Part shown: one piece after another, positions 51,379 through 59,639 of the stretch
Layout: every line of letters starts with the position of its first letter
How positions within the stretch are numbered: the first letter of the stretch is position 1
Source: Pseudomonas sp. Irchel s3f7
GTDB lineage: Bacteria; Pseudomonadota; Gammaproteobacteria; Pseudomonadales; Pseudomonadaceae
DNA: 64,000 nucleotides
Direction of reading: 5' to 3'
Assembly: GCF_900187615.1 (NCBI RefSeq)
Contig: NZ_FYDO01000021.1
Location: forward strand, 1 to 64,000
Notes under the pieces: generated by a model
The model's database searches: none
Seen by the model: the letters and a program-made list of their open reading frames with translations, nothing else
Told to the model about the DNA's origin: nothing
Made by a program: the position numbers and the translations under genes

Positions 51379-52201
51379 ACTCCAATGAAAAGCCCTGTTT
51401 GCGCGGGATTGCCCCGGGCAGCAAGGCGCTTTGCTCCTCGTCGATAGAGGTCAGGCACCAGTTGCCCAGCACCTCGCCGTACCCGGTGGTCAGGTTCAGC
51501 GGCAGCAACTTGGCGCCGATGCTGCGCAGCGTATCCAGTTGCTTCAAGCCGCCTTTGTAGCTCGGGTAGATCGCGCCCTTGATGGTGATTTTCTCCTCGC
51601 CCAGACCCACCGCCTGTTGCGCCGGCCGCCGGGTCAGGCGTTCCTGCGCCGCCCAGCGAAACGTGGTCTGCCGCCGCAGCTCGTCAAACGCCGCCGTGTC
51701 CAGGTTGAAGTAATACGGCCGTTCATTGGCTTTCAGCGGATAGAGAATCAGCAGGTGCGGAAACGGCTTCACCGCGTCCGGGATCGGCGTCATGTCGCCG
51801 GCAAACCATTCGGTGGGGAAGATGTTGCCCAACGCGGCATTGGCCTTGCCGGCCACCTTGTTGAACGCCGCGCCAAAGCGGGCGATCTGTTCGGTCAGCG
51901 CGGAAAAGTGCTGCTCGAACTGCGCCAGGGATCGTTGAGTCTGGTTATAGAAACTGGCGACCTTGCCGATCTTGGCCTGCGCCGAGTTGATCGCACTCTG
52001 CAGGCGGCGGGTCTTGTCACTGAGGTCTTCGCTGATAAAGGGCAAACCTTCCAACGCATCCGCCGCACCGCCGATTTCGTTGAGCGCGCCATTCATGGGC
52101 CCCGTCATCGACTCCAGGTCAGTGCGTCCGGCCTCGCCGGCATCGACCATGTACTTCAGTCCGCCCTGCAGGTGCTCCAGGTAGGATTTTTCATCCGACA
52201 T
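51344..52201 (-). CDS. P2 gpU-like tail protein with N-terminal helical extension
   Basis: 285 residues. The C-terminal ~140 match gpU of P2 (FPHLLILYPLKANERPYYFN, GLKQLDTLRSIGAKLLPLNL, GEVLGNWCLTSIDEEQSALL, IPRKQGFSLEFVRYG). The N-terminal ~130 residues are helical and heptad-like (SDKTRRLQSAINSAQAKIGK, LAQFEQHFSALTEQIARFG), absent from P2 gpU (about 160 aa). The extension may interact with the tape measure protein just upstream. Directly follows the tape measure gene. Confidence 0.8.
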   Translation of the reverse strand: MSDEKSYLEHLQGGLKYMVDAGEAGRTDLESMTGPMNGALNEIGGAADALEGLPFISEDLSDKTRRLQSAINSAQAKIGKVASFYNQTQRSLAQFEQHFSALTEQIARFGAAFNKVAGKANAALGNIFPTEWFAGDMTPIPDAVKPFPHLLILYPLKANERPYYFNLDTAAFDELRRQTTFRWAAQERLTRRPAQQAVGLGEEKITIKGAIYPSYKGGLKQLDTLRSIGAKLLPLNLTTGYGEVLGNWCLTSIDEEQSALLPGAIPRKQGFSLEFVRYGDDLQNS

Positions 52202-52210
52202 AGTATTTCC

Positions 52211-54559
52211 TCAACCCACATGGGGCGCATCAAACAATTGGCGGGCACGCGCGTCTCGGGCGAAGTCTTCAAACTGGCGCTGCAGGTGTGGCATCAACGC
52301 TTGGGCCAACTGCGCCGGGTCTTTCACATCGCCCTGCACGGTAATGACCGGGGCCGGGGCGAAAGTGAATTGCTGATCGACCTTCGGCCATTCGGGCGCC
52401 TTTACCGCCGAGCTTGCCATCAATGCCGCCGCCGTCACCGGCGCGGCGGGGGCGTTTTCCATCGAGCGCACGACAGCGCCAACACCTTGGCCAGCGGGCA
52501 TGGGCAAGATGCCGATCGGCGCTTTGGCAGGCGTGTCCGGCCCGCCAAACAACGCCTTGCCCATGGTCGCGCCTAACTTTCCACCGCCCCACGCCCCGAC
52601 CATGCCGCCGATAATCCCGCCAATGGCGGTACCGATCACGGGAACGATCGAGCCTAAAGCCGCACCAACTGCCGCGCCACCGAGCACGCCTCCCACGAGC
52701 CCGCCCGCTGCCTCGCCGTAGCCTTCGGCCTTTTCATCGCGGGTGGTGGCGTTGAGGTAAGTGTCCACCACCTGGAAGCCGGCATCGGCCACCGCCAGCG
52801 TCCCGCCCACTTTCATGCCGCGGGACATCCGATTGGCAGGGCCTTTGCCCTTTCCGCCCTTCCCTTCTTTGCGGTGATCCAGCCCGTCGTCATCGCCGTC
52901 ATTCGCGTTGGTCACGAACACCCGCTGCACGATGTTGGACTTGCCGCCCGCCGAACCGCGCGCGATGTTGGCCAGGCCCCGGCCGATTTTCAGCGCGGCC
53001 CAGGCCTTGCCCGCCAGTAACGCGCCGGCACTCACTGCTGCCAGACCCAGCACGACTTTGGGTGTTTCCTCGGACAAGGCGGTCAAGCCACGCGCGGCTG
53101 CGCCAATCCCGCTGGCCAGCGCATCCGTCGCCGGACGCAGAGCATCCCCGATGGCCCGCAGCGAATCGTTGAACGCCTGACCGGTTTCGGCCCAGCGTTG
53201 CGACGAGCTCTCGCGACGTTCGTTCAGGTTCTTGTCGAGAATGCCCTTGCGCTCGCCGTTGGGGTCCGAGGCGCTTTTTTTTAGGTTTGCGTAGATTTTT
53301 TTGTTCTGGGTGTACGCCATCAGGGCCGTCTTGACCTGCATGTCGGCAAACAGATCGCCGGTACGCAACGTGGCGGCTAAGGCATCGGCCATCGCCTGCG
53401 CCTTGGCCGGGTCCGTTTCCTGGTCGATCTGGGTCAGCCCCTGATCCAGCTGCTTGGCCTTTTTCGGATCGGTCTTTTCCACATACCGGCGTGCCAGTTC
53501 GAAGCTGGCTTCGAAGGTCGACATGCCCTTGCCAATGGCGGCATTCATCGAGCCCTGATAATCAATCCCGGCATCGGCATAGCCTTTGACGGTTTCCTCC
53601 GAGCCGATTTTCGCGATCCAGTTTTTCAGGTTGTTCGCCGCCTCATCCGCACTGCCGGCGCTCTTTATCTGCACCTGCAGCATGGCCCCGAGTTGTGTCA
53701 CCGCGTCCTGGCCGGTGATGCCGCTGCTGGCCATTTGGGCCAACAGTTCCGGAAACCACTTGGCCATGTCGGCGGCTTCGAAGCTGCCCTGTTGGCCCAG
53801 CAAGGCGACCGACGCCAAGGCCTGTTCCATCTTCTGTGGATCGGTGATCTTGGCGTTGTTCTGCATCGCCAGAATCATCCTCGCGGTGTCGGTGCCCGAA
53901 GCGCCCTGCCCGACCGCAAACTTGGCGGCCACCGGTGCGTACTTCAGCGCCTCGGATAACGCCATGCCGCCACCGACCAGCTGGTTCACCAGGTCAGCCA
54001 CCTGGGTGTTGGCCATGCCGGTGTCTTTTGAGGTCTGGACGATGTCGCGGGCGGTGTCCACTTCCTGCTGGGTATTGGCGGTACCGGACTTGATCGCGAT
54101 GTCGCGAATGATCGCCTGAAAGTCCGCACTGATTTTGGTCGGCACGGCCGCCAGGGTGGTACCGGCCACCGCGGTGCCGAATCCGCTGCGCAGGCTTTCC
54201 TTCCCGTCCTGCACCTGCCCCATGCCTTTGGCCTTGAACTCGGCGCTGCGCACCACCTTGCCCAGCGCCAGGTACTCCTGACGCAGGCGCCCGACTTCAA
54301 CCCCCTGCTTTTTCAGGCTACTGTTATTGGCTTCCAGCTTCTTCAGCAAGGCGCCGGCATTGGCCGCCCCGCTGTCGTGGGCTTTTTTCCACTCATCGCG
54401 CAGACGCATGGTCTCGCCGATGACTTTCTGCAAACCCTTGGCGCGCATGGTTTGCGCCTCGAGCTTTTTCATTTCGCCGCTGACGTTCTTGAAGGCGGCA
54501 CCGAGCGAAGAGTCGACGGCACCGCCAATCACCAGCCCGAGCGAGAGTTTGTTCGCCAT
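52211..54559 (-). CDS. Phage tail tape measure protein
   Basis: 782 residues. N-terminal coiled region (AFKNVSGEMKKLEAQTMRAK), a TP901-type core (ADFQAIIRDIAIKSGTANTQ, MAKWFPELLAQMASSGITGQ), then a hydrophobic glycine-rich section (GGLVGGVLGGAAVGAALGSI, VIGTAIGGIIGGMVG) that would insert in the host membrane, and a C-terminal charged end. Sets tail length in the P2 gpT position. The minus-strand order E/E'-T-U-X-D is exactly that of P2. Confidence 0.9.
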   Translation of the reverse strand: MANKLSLGLVIGGAVDSSLGAAFKNVSGEMKKLEAQTMRAKGLQKVIGETMRLRDEWKKAHDSGAANAGALLKKLEANNSSLKKQGVEVGRLRQEYLALGKVVRSAEFKAKGMGQVQDGKESLRSGFGTAVAGTTLAAVPTKISADFQAIIRDIAIKSGTANTQQEVDTARDIVQTSKDTGMANTQVADLVNQLVGGGMALSEALKYAPVAAKFAVGQGASGTDTARMILAMQNNAKITDPQKMEQALASVALLGQQGSFEAADMAKWFPELLAQMASSGITGQDAVTQLGAMLQVQIKSAGSADEAANNLKNWIAKIGSEETVKGYADAGIDYQGSMNAAIGKGMSTFEASFELARRYVEKTDPKKAKQLDQGLTQIDQETDPAKAQAMADALAATLRTGDLFADMQVKTALMAYTQNKKIYANLKKSASDPNGERKGILDKNLNERRESSSQRWAETGQAFNDSLRAIGDALRPATDALASGIGAAARGLTALSEETPKVVLGLAAVSAGALLAGKAWAALKIGRGLANIARGSAGGKSNIVQRVFVTNANDGDDDGLDHRKEGKGGKGKGPANRMSRGMKVGGTLAVADAGFQVVDTYLNATTRDEKAEGYGEAAGGLVGGVLGGAAVGAALGSIVPVIGTAIGGIIGGMVGAWGGGKLGATMGKALFGGPDTPAKAPIGILPMPAGQGVGAVVRSMENAPAAPVTAAALMASSAVKAPEWPKVDQQFTFAPAPVITVQGDVKDPAQLAQALMPHLQRQFEDFARDARARQLFDAPHVG

Positions 54560-54589
54560 GGAGGTTACCTGTGGGAGCGGGGATTAGGC

Positions 54590-54733
54590 TCAGTCCGTGA
54601 GCCACCAGACCATCTCGGAAAACGACAGGCCCTGAATCTCGGCCGCCGAAAAATTCAGCTCGGCAGCCAAGCGTTTGGCCAGGGCCTTTTGCAGCCGGGG
54701 GTTAAACCCCGTCGTCTGCTCCCAGACGAAAAT
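54590..54733 (-). CDS. gpE' frame of tail assembly chaperone, probably made by -1 frameshift
   Basis: Downstream of the E stop, the -1 frame is open and reads QKALAKRLAAELNFSAAEIQ then GLSFSEMVWWLTD-stop (stop at 54590-54592). The Trp pair near the end is typical of P2-like E' extensions. It has no start codon with a ribosome site, so it is expected to be joined to E by ribosomal slippage; TATTTTCGT (54727-54735 complement) is the only run I see that permits -1 re-pairing. Confidence 0.55.
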   Translation of the reverse strand: MFVWEQTTGFNPRLQKALAKRLAAELNFSAAEIQGLSFSEMVWWLTD

Positions 54734-55010
54734 AGGCGGTCTGCAGACGACGGTAATCACGCATCAGCAGCCCCTCCAGATCGCCACGACCGATGCTCGC
54801 CAGGCTGCAGAATAAGACCATCTCCTGCTCTTCTTCATTACTCCCACCCTGCAAAGTGGCGGCGCGCATTTCACGCACCGTCGGTTCACGCAGAGTCAGC
54901 TTGTCGACCTGAATGCCGTTGGCCTGGCTCGCTTTGGATAAGATGACGGTGGCAATGCCATCGCCCAGTTGCAGCCACTTGGGCAGGACGTTGTCTTTTG
55001 TATTGCTCAT
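54702..55010 (-). CDS. Phage tail assembly chaperone, gpE-like
   Basis: 102 residues. VDKLTLREPTVREMRAATLQ and EEEQEMVLFCSLASIGRGDL, YRRLQTAYFRLG are the pattern of P2 gpE / Mu gp41-type tail assembly proteins. It sits between tube and tape measure, the invariant place of the frameshifted chaperone pair that coats the tape measure during assembly. See the E' entry. Confidence 0.8.
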   Translation of the reverse strand: MSNTKDNVLPKWLQLGDGIATVILSKASQANGIQVDKLTLREPTVREMRAATLQGGSNEEEQEMVLFCSLASIGRGDLEGLLMRDYRRLQTAYFRLGADDGV

Positions 55011-55021
55011 GGTGTGGCTCC

Positions 55022-55525
55022 TTACATGCCCAGTGCAGAGCGCACGGCGGCCAGTTGATCGACGCCGTCGACGACGCGGATCGAGTTGAGAGGATCGATT
55101 TCAAACATCACGCTGCCGTCGATTTCCAGCTTGTAATAGGTCACCGCGACGGCGTACTTGAACTCGCCTTTTTCGCCTGGTTTCCAGTCGCCCGGATCGA
55201 CTTCCTTGAGGCTGCCGCGCAGGGTGACGATCACCGCTTTGACCAAACCTTTCTGGCCCTTGAAGGCCCCGCGGAATGAGGCGTTGAACCCGGTCAGGTC
55301 GGACTGACCGAAGAACTTCAGCACCTCGCGACGCACGCCGTTGGTGAGGAAGCCGGCCTCCAGCTTTTCCATACCCATGTCGAGTTCCACGGCCGCGTCC
55401 ATGCCGCCGGCGCGGTACTCGTCGGTCTTGAGGGTCAGCTTGGGCAGGGTCAGGCTCGGCACATCGCCTTGCAGGCTGATACCGTCCACAAACAGGTTGG
55501 TGTTGTAGAGCACTTCAGGAATCAT
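55022..55525 (-). CDS. Phage major tail tube protein (P2 FII-like)
   Basis: 167 residues. MIPEVLYNTNLFVDGISLQG, PSLTLPKLTLKTDEYRAGGM and AELDM-like VELDMGMEKLEAGFLTNGV are the tube signature; later GEKGEFKYAVAVTYYKLEID. Forms the inner tube of the contractile tail. The ATG overlaps the stop of the upstream sheath-derived mini-gene (ATGA), so its translation depends on that gene. Its LPKLTLKTDEY stretch is the source of the mini-gene's N-terminus. Confidence 0.9.
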   Translation of the reverse strand: MIPEVLYNTNLFVDGISLQGDVPSLTLPKLTLKTDEYRAGGMDAAVELDMGMEKLEAGFLTNGVRREVLKFFGQSDLTGFNASFRGAFKGQKGLVKAVIVTLRGSLKEVDPGDWKPGEKGEFKYAVAVTYYKLEIDGSVMFEIDPLNSIRVVDGVDQLAAVRSALGM

Positions 55526-55890
55526 TGGTCAGCCCCTTCAGGTGATAGCACTACCGGGATCCAGTGATTGATCACCTCCACGCGGTAGATGGACTCTTCG
55601 TCCGACAGCAGGTCGGTGAAACGGATGTTCCAGAACGCCTTGCCATCGCGGAGTGCACAGGCGGTGTTCAATTCTTCGTCGGCATACACCTCGACATTGA
55701 TGCTCGCGACCTGGCTGTTCAGGTCGCAAGTGAACGCCTGCAGGCCTGCGGTCACGTCCTTGACGTAGGTTTCGGTTATGGCGCGGTCGACCGTCCATTT
55801 GTGCGCATGGAGGATGGCGTCCTTGACGATCTCCAGCAGGCGCGCCTGGGTGCAGTCGTCGGTCTTGAGGGTCACTTTGGGCAGAATCAT
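55522..55890 (-). CDS. Stand-alone sheath C-terminal domain with tube-derived N-terminus
   Basis: 122 residues. After MILPKVTLKTDD, which copies tube residues LPKLTLKTDE, residues ~18-115 repeat the C-terminal ~100 residues of the neighbouring sheath: AHKWTVDRAITETYVKDVTA against AHKWAVDRSITATYVKDVTE, EVYADEELNT in both, WNIRFTD in both. By hand, about 62 of 98 aligned residues are identical. TAAGGAGG lies 8 nt before the ATG, overlapping the sheath stop, and the tube gene starts on its stop. So it is well translated and intact. Possible roles: a tail terminator or tip cap that blocks sheath strand exchange, or a stoichiometry factor; unproven. Confidence 0.8.
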   Translation of the reverse strand: MILPKVTLKTDDCTQARLLEIVKDAILHAHKWTVDRAITETYVKDVTAGLQAFTCDLNSQVASINVEVYADEELNTACALRDGKAFWNIRFTDLLSDEESIYRVEVINHWIPVVLSPEGADQ

Positions 55891-55902
55891 AAAGCGGCCT
55901 CC

Positions 55903-57066
55903 TTAGGCAGCGGTGTCCAGCACTTCCTTGATCCACTGATCGGTCACCTCCACGCGGAAGTTCGGGTTTTCGGCCGGCGGTACATCGGTGAATCGAATGT
56001 TCCAGTACACCTTGCCGTCGCTGAGTTCGCTGGAGGTGTTCAGCTCTTCGTCGGCATAGACCTCGAAGTTGACGATCGCACCCTGATTTTTCAGGTCACG
56101 CATAAACGCCTGCAGGCCTTCGGTCACGTCCTTGACGTAGGTCGCGGTGATCGAGCGGTCCACCGCCCACTTGTGCGCATAGAGGATGGAATCCATGACG
56201 ATATCCAGCGTGCGCACGCGGGTGACGAACTTCCATTTCGGATCGCTGGACAGCGTGCGGTTGCCCCACAGCCGATAACCGTCGTCACGAATGATCGTGG
56301 TGATGTTGGCGTTGTTCAGCAGGTTGGCGCGGCAGGACGGATCGCCGTCGAGAAACTCGATCGGCCGCGTGGTGCCGGTGATGCCGACAAACTCCTTGTT
56401 CGATGGCGAAGCCCAGAAACCGTAGGTCGCGTCGGTCCAGGCAAACAGGCCAGCGGTCCAGGCCGAGGCCGGTGCATTGATCGTGGCGCTGGTCGTGGTG
56501 TCCCAGAACTGCACGCCGGGGTCGACCATGTAGGCGTGTTTGCTACCGAAGTTTTTGGCGTAGTCCATCGCCGCTTCGTCGGTGGTGTTGGGTCCATCGA
56601 TGATGGCCATGGCCCGCAGCTTGTCACCCAGCGCCACCAGTTCGGTGGCCACCGCCAGCGTCGCCGAGTACCCCGGAGTCACCAACAACCGCGGCTGGGC
56701 GTTGAATTGGCTTTTACCGTTGAGCAATGCCTGCATGCCGGTCCGGGAACCGTCGGCCCAGACGCCGCCGATGATCGCAGACAACTGTTCGGCCGGATCC
56801 TCCAGCAACGGCACACCGACGGCGACAATCACCGCCTTGGCCCGTTTGAAAATGGCCTTGCAGTCCTGAGTGATCGCCGCATCCGGGCCCCACGCCGCGA
56901 CCGCTTCACTTTCGCGGGTGATCAGCAGCAGTTCGTTGGCTGCGGCAGTGGCCGGCGGGCCCACGGTGAAGGTGTTGCACAAACCGATAATCGAGGCGGA
57001 CGGAGTGGCGATTTTCCGTGCCCCGCTTTCCACCAGGGTCACGGTGACGCCGTGAAAAAAACTCAT
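55903..57066 (-). CDS. Phage contractile tail sheath protein (P2 FI-like)
   Basis: 387 residues, close to the P2 sheath length. VTVTLVESGARKIATPSASI N-terminus, RLLVTPGYSATLAVATELV, RAMAIIDGPN, YGFWASPSNKEFVGITGTTR, then the C-terminal handshake domain (YAHKWAVDRSITATYVKDVT, YWNIRFTDVPPAENPNFRVE). Complete; not disrupted by the duplication that produced the following gene. Confidence 0.92.
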   Translation of the reverse strand: MSFFHGVTVTLVESGARKIATPSASIIGLCNTFTVGPPATAAANELLLITRESEAVAAWGPDAAITQDCKAIFKRAKAVIVAVGVPLLEDPAEQLSAIIGGVWADGSRTGMQALLNGKSQFNAQPRLLVTPGYSATLAVATELVALGDKLRAMAIIDGPNTTDEAAMDYAKNFGSKHAYMVDPGVQFWDTTTSATINAPASAWTAGLFAWTDATYGFWASPSNKEFVGITGTTRPIEFLDGDPSCRANLLNNANITTIIRDDGYRLWGNRTLSSDPKWKFVTRVRTLDIVMDSILYAHKWAVDRSITATYVKDVTEGLQAFMRDLKNQGAIVNFEVYADEELNTSSELSDGKVYWNIRFTDVPPAENPNFRVEVTDQWIKEVLDTAA

Positions 57067-57085
57067 AAAGTGATACTCCAGAAAC

Positions 57086-57109
57086 GAAAAAGCCCCGCAT
57101 AAGCGAGGC
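57086..57109 (-). terminator. Intra-module terminator upstream of the sheath gene
   Basis: GCCCCGC ATAA GCGAGGC with one mismatch, 57092-57109, preceded on the plus strand by AAAAA (57087-57091), giving a U-run on the minus transcript. Shares the CCAGAAACGAAAAAGCCCC context with two other sites. Confidence 0.7.
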
Positions 57110-57140
57110 GTTCGGGATGGTTCGTGTAACGCGTAACGGA

Positions 57141-57169
57141 AAACAAAACGCCCCGTCAGTGCGGGGCGT
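57141..57169 (-). terminator. Terminator hairpin overlapping the fibre-chaperone stop
   Basis: ACGCCCCG (57148-57155) / CGGGGCGT (57162-57169) with the stop codon of the fibre assembly gene inside its 6-nt loop, and an A-rich tract 57141-57147. Together with the next hairpin it forms a tandem terminator between the fibre genes and the sheath. Confidence 0.7.
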
Positions 57170-57599
57170 CAGGGGTCTGCTGATCCGGTTTGACCGGCCA
57201 CTCCATCGTCCGTGGCCAACCCGCTTGCTGCGGCACCTCACTGAGCTCGATGCGATAGCGCTTCCAGAGACCCAGCTGCTCGATCTGCTGCGCAGTGGCC
57301 AGATCCAGATCGACGGCATCTTGCAGCGGCGCCACCGCCAGACCAGCGTCCTGCATCAGGCGATTGAGTTGGGTGCGGGCGGCAGGGAGCAAGGCGGCAT
57401 CCGTCGGTGGCTCATAGGGCGCAATCTCGCCAAATTCACCATCAACCGTACGCTGGTAGATTTCCGGGCCGTACTCGGTCGAGTCATCAGGGGTGGCGGT
57501 GAATGGCATCTCACCCTGCGTCTCCACCACCAGCAACAGATTAATCGCGGTATGTTCGGCGTTGGCCCATTGCGGGCTCAACACGTTGCTGTAATTCAT
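57156..57599 (-). CDS. Tail fibre assembly chaperone (gpG-like)
   Basis: 147 residues from ATG 57599. C-terminal half (LLPAARTQLNRLMQDAGLAV, LQDAVDLDLATAQQIEQLGL, WKRYRIELSEVP) is the caudoviral tail-fibre assembly domain (P2 gpG/Mu gpU). The start overlaps the fibre gene stop. Folds or attaches the fibre encoded just upstream. Strain-variable genes of this type co-vary with the fibre. Confidence 0.85.
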   Translation of the reverse strand: MNYSNVLSPQWANAEHTAINLLLVVETQGEMPFTATPDDSTEYGPEIYQRTVDGEFGEIAPYEPPTDAALLPAARTQLNRLMQDAGLAVAPLQDAVDLDLATAQQIEQLGLWKRYRIELSEVPQQAGWPRTMEWPVKPDQQTPDAPH

Positions 57600-59605
57600 C
57601 AGGCAACCCTCAAGCAAATACATACAGAATTACTGTACTGACCATCGGAATCCCCTAGGCCACCCATCAATATCCAGGTACCGGCCGCAGTACCGTGATT
57701 AGAACTCGCCGCCGCATCGGTAAATATCAAGTTTCCGCCAGCGACGACGGCGCCAGGATTTGTAGGGCCACCACCAGAGACTGCAAAGAGGCCATATGTG
57801 CCCAGGCCGCCAACAGGCTGAGCAGCGATGGTTGGCATGAGGTTGTTATAGCTTACGTAGTTGTTGGCTAGATGGACGTTTAGGTATCCGCCCCAAACGG
57901 GGCCATACACATTGCCATCCCCGGCTAGAAACCCGCCGCCATCCGCGGCTAGATGCCCGGCGTATACATTCCCATGCGAGTAGAGGCCTCCTTGAGAAAC
58001 AATGTCGCCGACAGTTACTACGTAATCTGAGTTAACGGTGCCGGAAACAAATATCCCGTTAATGAAGTGTGGAGCGCTCAACAGAGCGTAGTTAGCTGGG
58101 TTGAAATTGGTGTCGTTCCAGCCGGTGGCCCACGGGCTGAAAACAGGCGTGCCACCTACACCACTTGCGCCCCTTGAGAAAATGGTGCCCGATTGGTAAC
58201 TGACGAGGATTTGCGCAATCGTGTCGGTCGAACGTATCACCGACATAGAGCCGAACTCCGCGCCAGACGGAATATTCCCTCCGGTATTGACCCGGTAAAA
58301 CCCGCCAAGAATGACCGTATCCAAGTTGGTGTCGGGGGGCAGGTCAATGCCCGTACCGCCCAGCCCGAAAGCCCCGACCTTCATCAGCGCTTCAGGGGTC
58401 GCATCGTCTAGATGGGTTTGCGTATCCGCCATCGCGGCAGTTCCCAGCCCAAGGTCCTCTGTCGTCAACTGGTCGCCTGCCGTCACCACACCTTGGGCAT
58501 TCACGGTGACGCTGGAATAGGTGCCCGCCGTAACACCGCTGTCGGCCAGAGCCAGTTCGATATCGGCATCGGCAGTGCCATCGAACAAGACACTGCCGCT
58601 GCCTGCTCCAGAGATGCTCAGCGTGCGTGCTGTTTCCAGTTGGGTGGCCGCCACGGCGGTGCCGTCCACGGGCAACGCATCGGTGATGCCGTAGCCGTCG
58701 AGGGTGGTCGGGTTGGTACCGGCAACCACCCGCCCAAGGGCGTCCACGGTGACACTGCGAAAGGTGCCTACACCTGCCCCGCTGCCGCCTGCGATCAGCT
58801 CGAATTGCAAACCAGTGGTGCCTAGGGTGATCGGCGCGTCGGTGACCAGTTGCCAGAGGCTGTCGCCGTTGACGGTGCCCTGCTCCACATGAATAAACAG
58901 GCCCGGGGTCACTTCCAGGCTGTTGTCGGCATCGGCCGCCCGGGTCCAGCCTTCGACGCTGACGACATAGAGACCGTTGTCCTCGGCCTCTTCCTGAGCG
59001 GTCACCAGCACCCGATCACCGATGACCACGGCGACATCGTCGATGGTCTGCACGTTGCTCAGGGTGATGGGGGCCGTAGCGGCCACCCGCGCCGACTGTT
59101 TGTGATCCAGTTTGGCCAGCGCTTCGCTGATCGCGAGATCGACGTATTCACGTGTAGCCAACACCACCGCGGGGTCGATCTTCAACACGATGTTCGCCGA
59201 GCTGCTGACGATGAAATTCATCCGCACCACTTGGGTCTTGCCGGTGCCTTGGGCCAACAGCGGCTTGTAGCTCGGCGCGCAGTTGGCCACCGCCACCAGG
59301 TCGCCGTCGACGTCGTACAGGCCGATCTCGCGAATCCATTCACCGCCCACTTCCGGCGGAATGATCTGCTCGGTGATCACCGTGTTGGGGTTGGCTGGAT
59401 CGACGCGGATCTGGTTGAGCGGCGCGCGGCGCCACTCGTTGATCAACTCGGTTTGCAGGCGATCAGGGATCGGGTCGGTGCCATTGGCATCGCCCAAGCC
59501 CATCTCGGTAAACATCCAGTCCAAGCCCATGGCAATGGCATTGGCGTGTTTGGCTTCGCCGACTGCGGTGAGAATGGCAAAAAACTGACTGGTCTTATCA
59601 ATCAT
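57599..59605 (-). CDS. Phage tail fibre protein (gpH-like, DUF3751-type N-terminus)
   Basis: 668 residues from ATG 59605 (MIDKTSQFFAILTAVGEAKH), a well-known Pseudomonas fibre N-terminus; an in-frame ATG at 59635 adds ten residues. The N-terminal ~150 residues attach to the baseplate (NEWRRAPLNQIRVDPANPNT, EIGLYDVDGDLVAVANCAPS). The middle has two related units (SVTVDALGRVVAGTNPTTLD, SVTVNAQGVVTAGDQLTTED). The C-terminal ~200 residues (from PVFSPWATGWNDTNFNPANY) are receptor-binding and are encoded by visibly lower-GC DNA (57600-58100), suggesting exchange. Confidence 0.88.
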   Translation of the reverse strand: MIDKTSQFFAILTAVGEAKHANAIAMGLDWMFTEMGLGDANGTDPIPDRLQTELINEWRRAPLNQIRVDPANPNTVITEQIIPPEVGGEWIREIGLYDVDGDLVAVANCAPSYKPLLAQGTGKTQVVRMNFIVSSSANIVLKIDPAVVLATREYVDLAISEALAKLDHKQSARVAATAPITLSNVQTIDDVAVVIGDRVLVTAQEEAEDNGLYVVSVEGWTRAADADNSLEVTPGLFIHVEQGTVNGDSLWQLVTDAPITLGTTGLQFELIAGGSGAGVGTFRSVTVDALGRVVAGTNPTTLDGYGITDALPVDGTAVAATQLETARTLSISGAGSGSVLFDGTADADIELALADSGVTAGTYSSVTVNAQGVVTAGDQLTTEDLGLGTAAMADTQTHLDDATPEALMKVGAFGLGGTGIDLPPDTNLDTVILGGFYRVNTGGNIPSGAEFGSMSVIRSTDTIAQILVSYQSGTIFSRGASGVGGTPVFSPWATGWNDTNFNPANYALLSAPHFINGIFVSGTVNSDYVVTVGDIVSQGGLYSHGNVYAGHLAADGGGFLAGDGNVYGPVWGGYLNVHLANNYVSYNNLMPTIAAQPVGGLGTYGLFAVSGGGPTNPGAVVAGGNLIFTDAAASSNHGTAAGTWILMGGLGDSDGQYSNSVCICLRVA

Positions 59606-59639
59606 AGGGATAAACGTCCAAAGTATCGGTTTCATCGAC

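Noticed and set aside
55564..57102. 512-codon plus-strand open frame opposite sheath and mini-gene
   Set aside because: Mirror frame; both minus-strand genes have family matches and ribosome sites.
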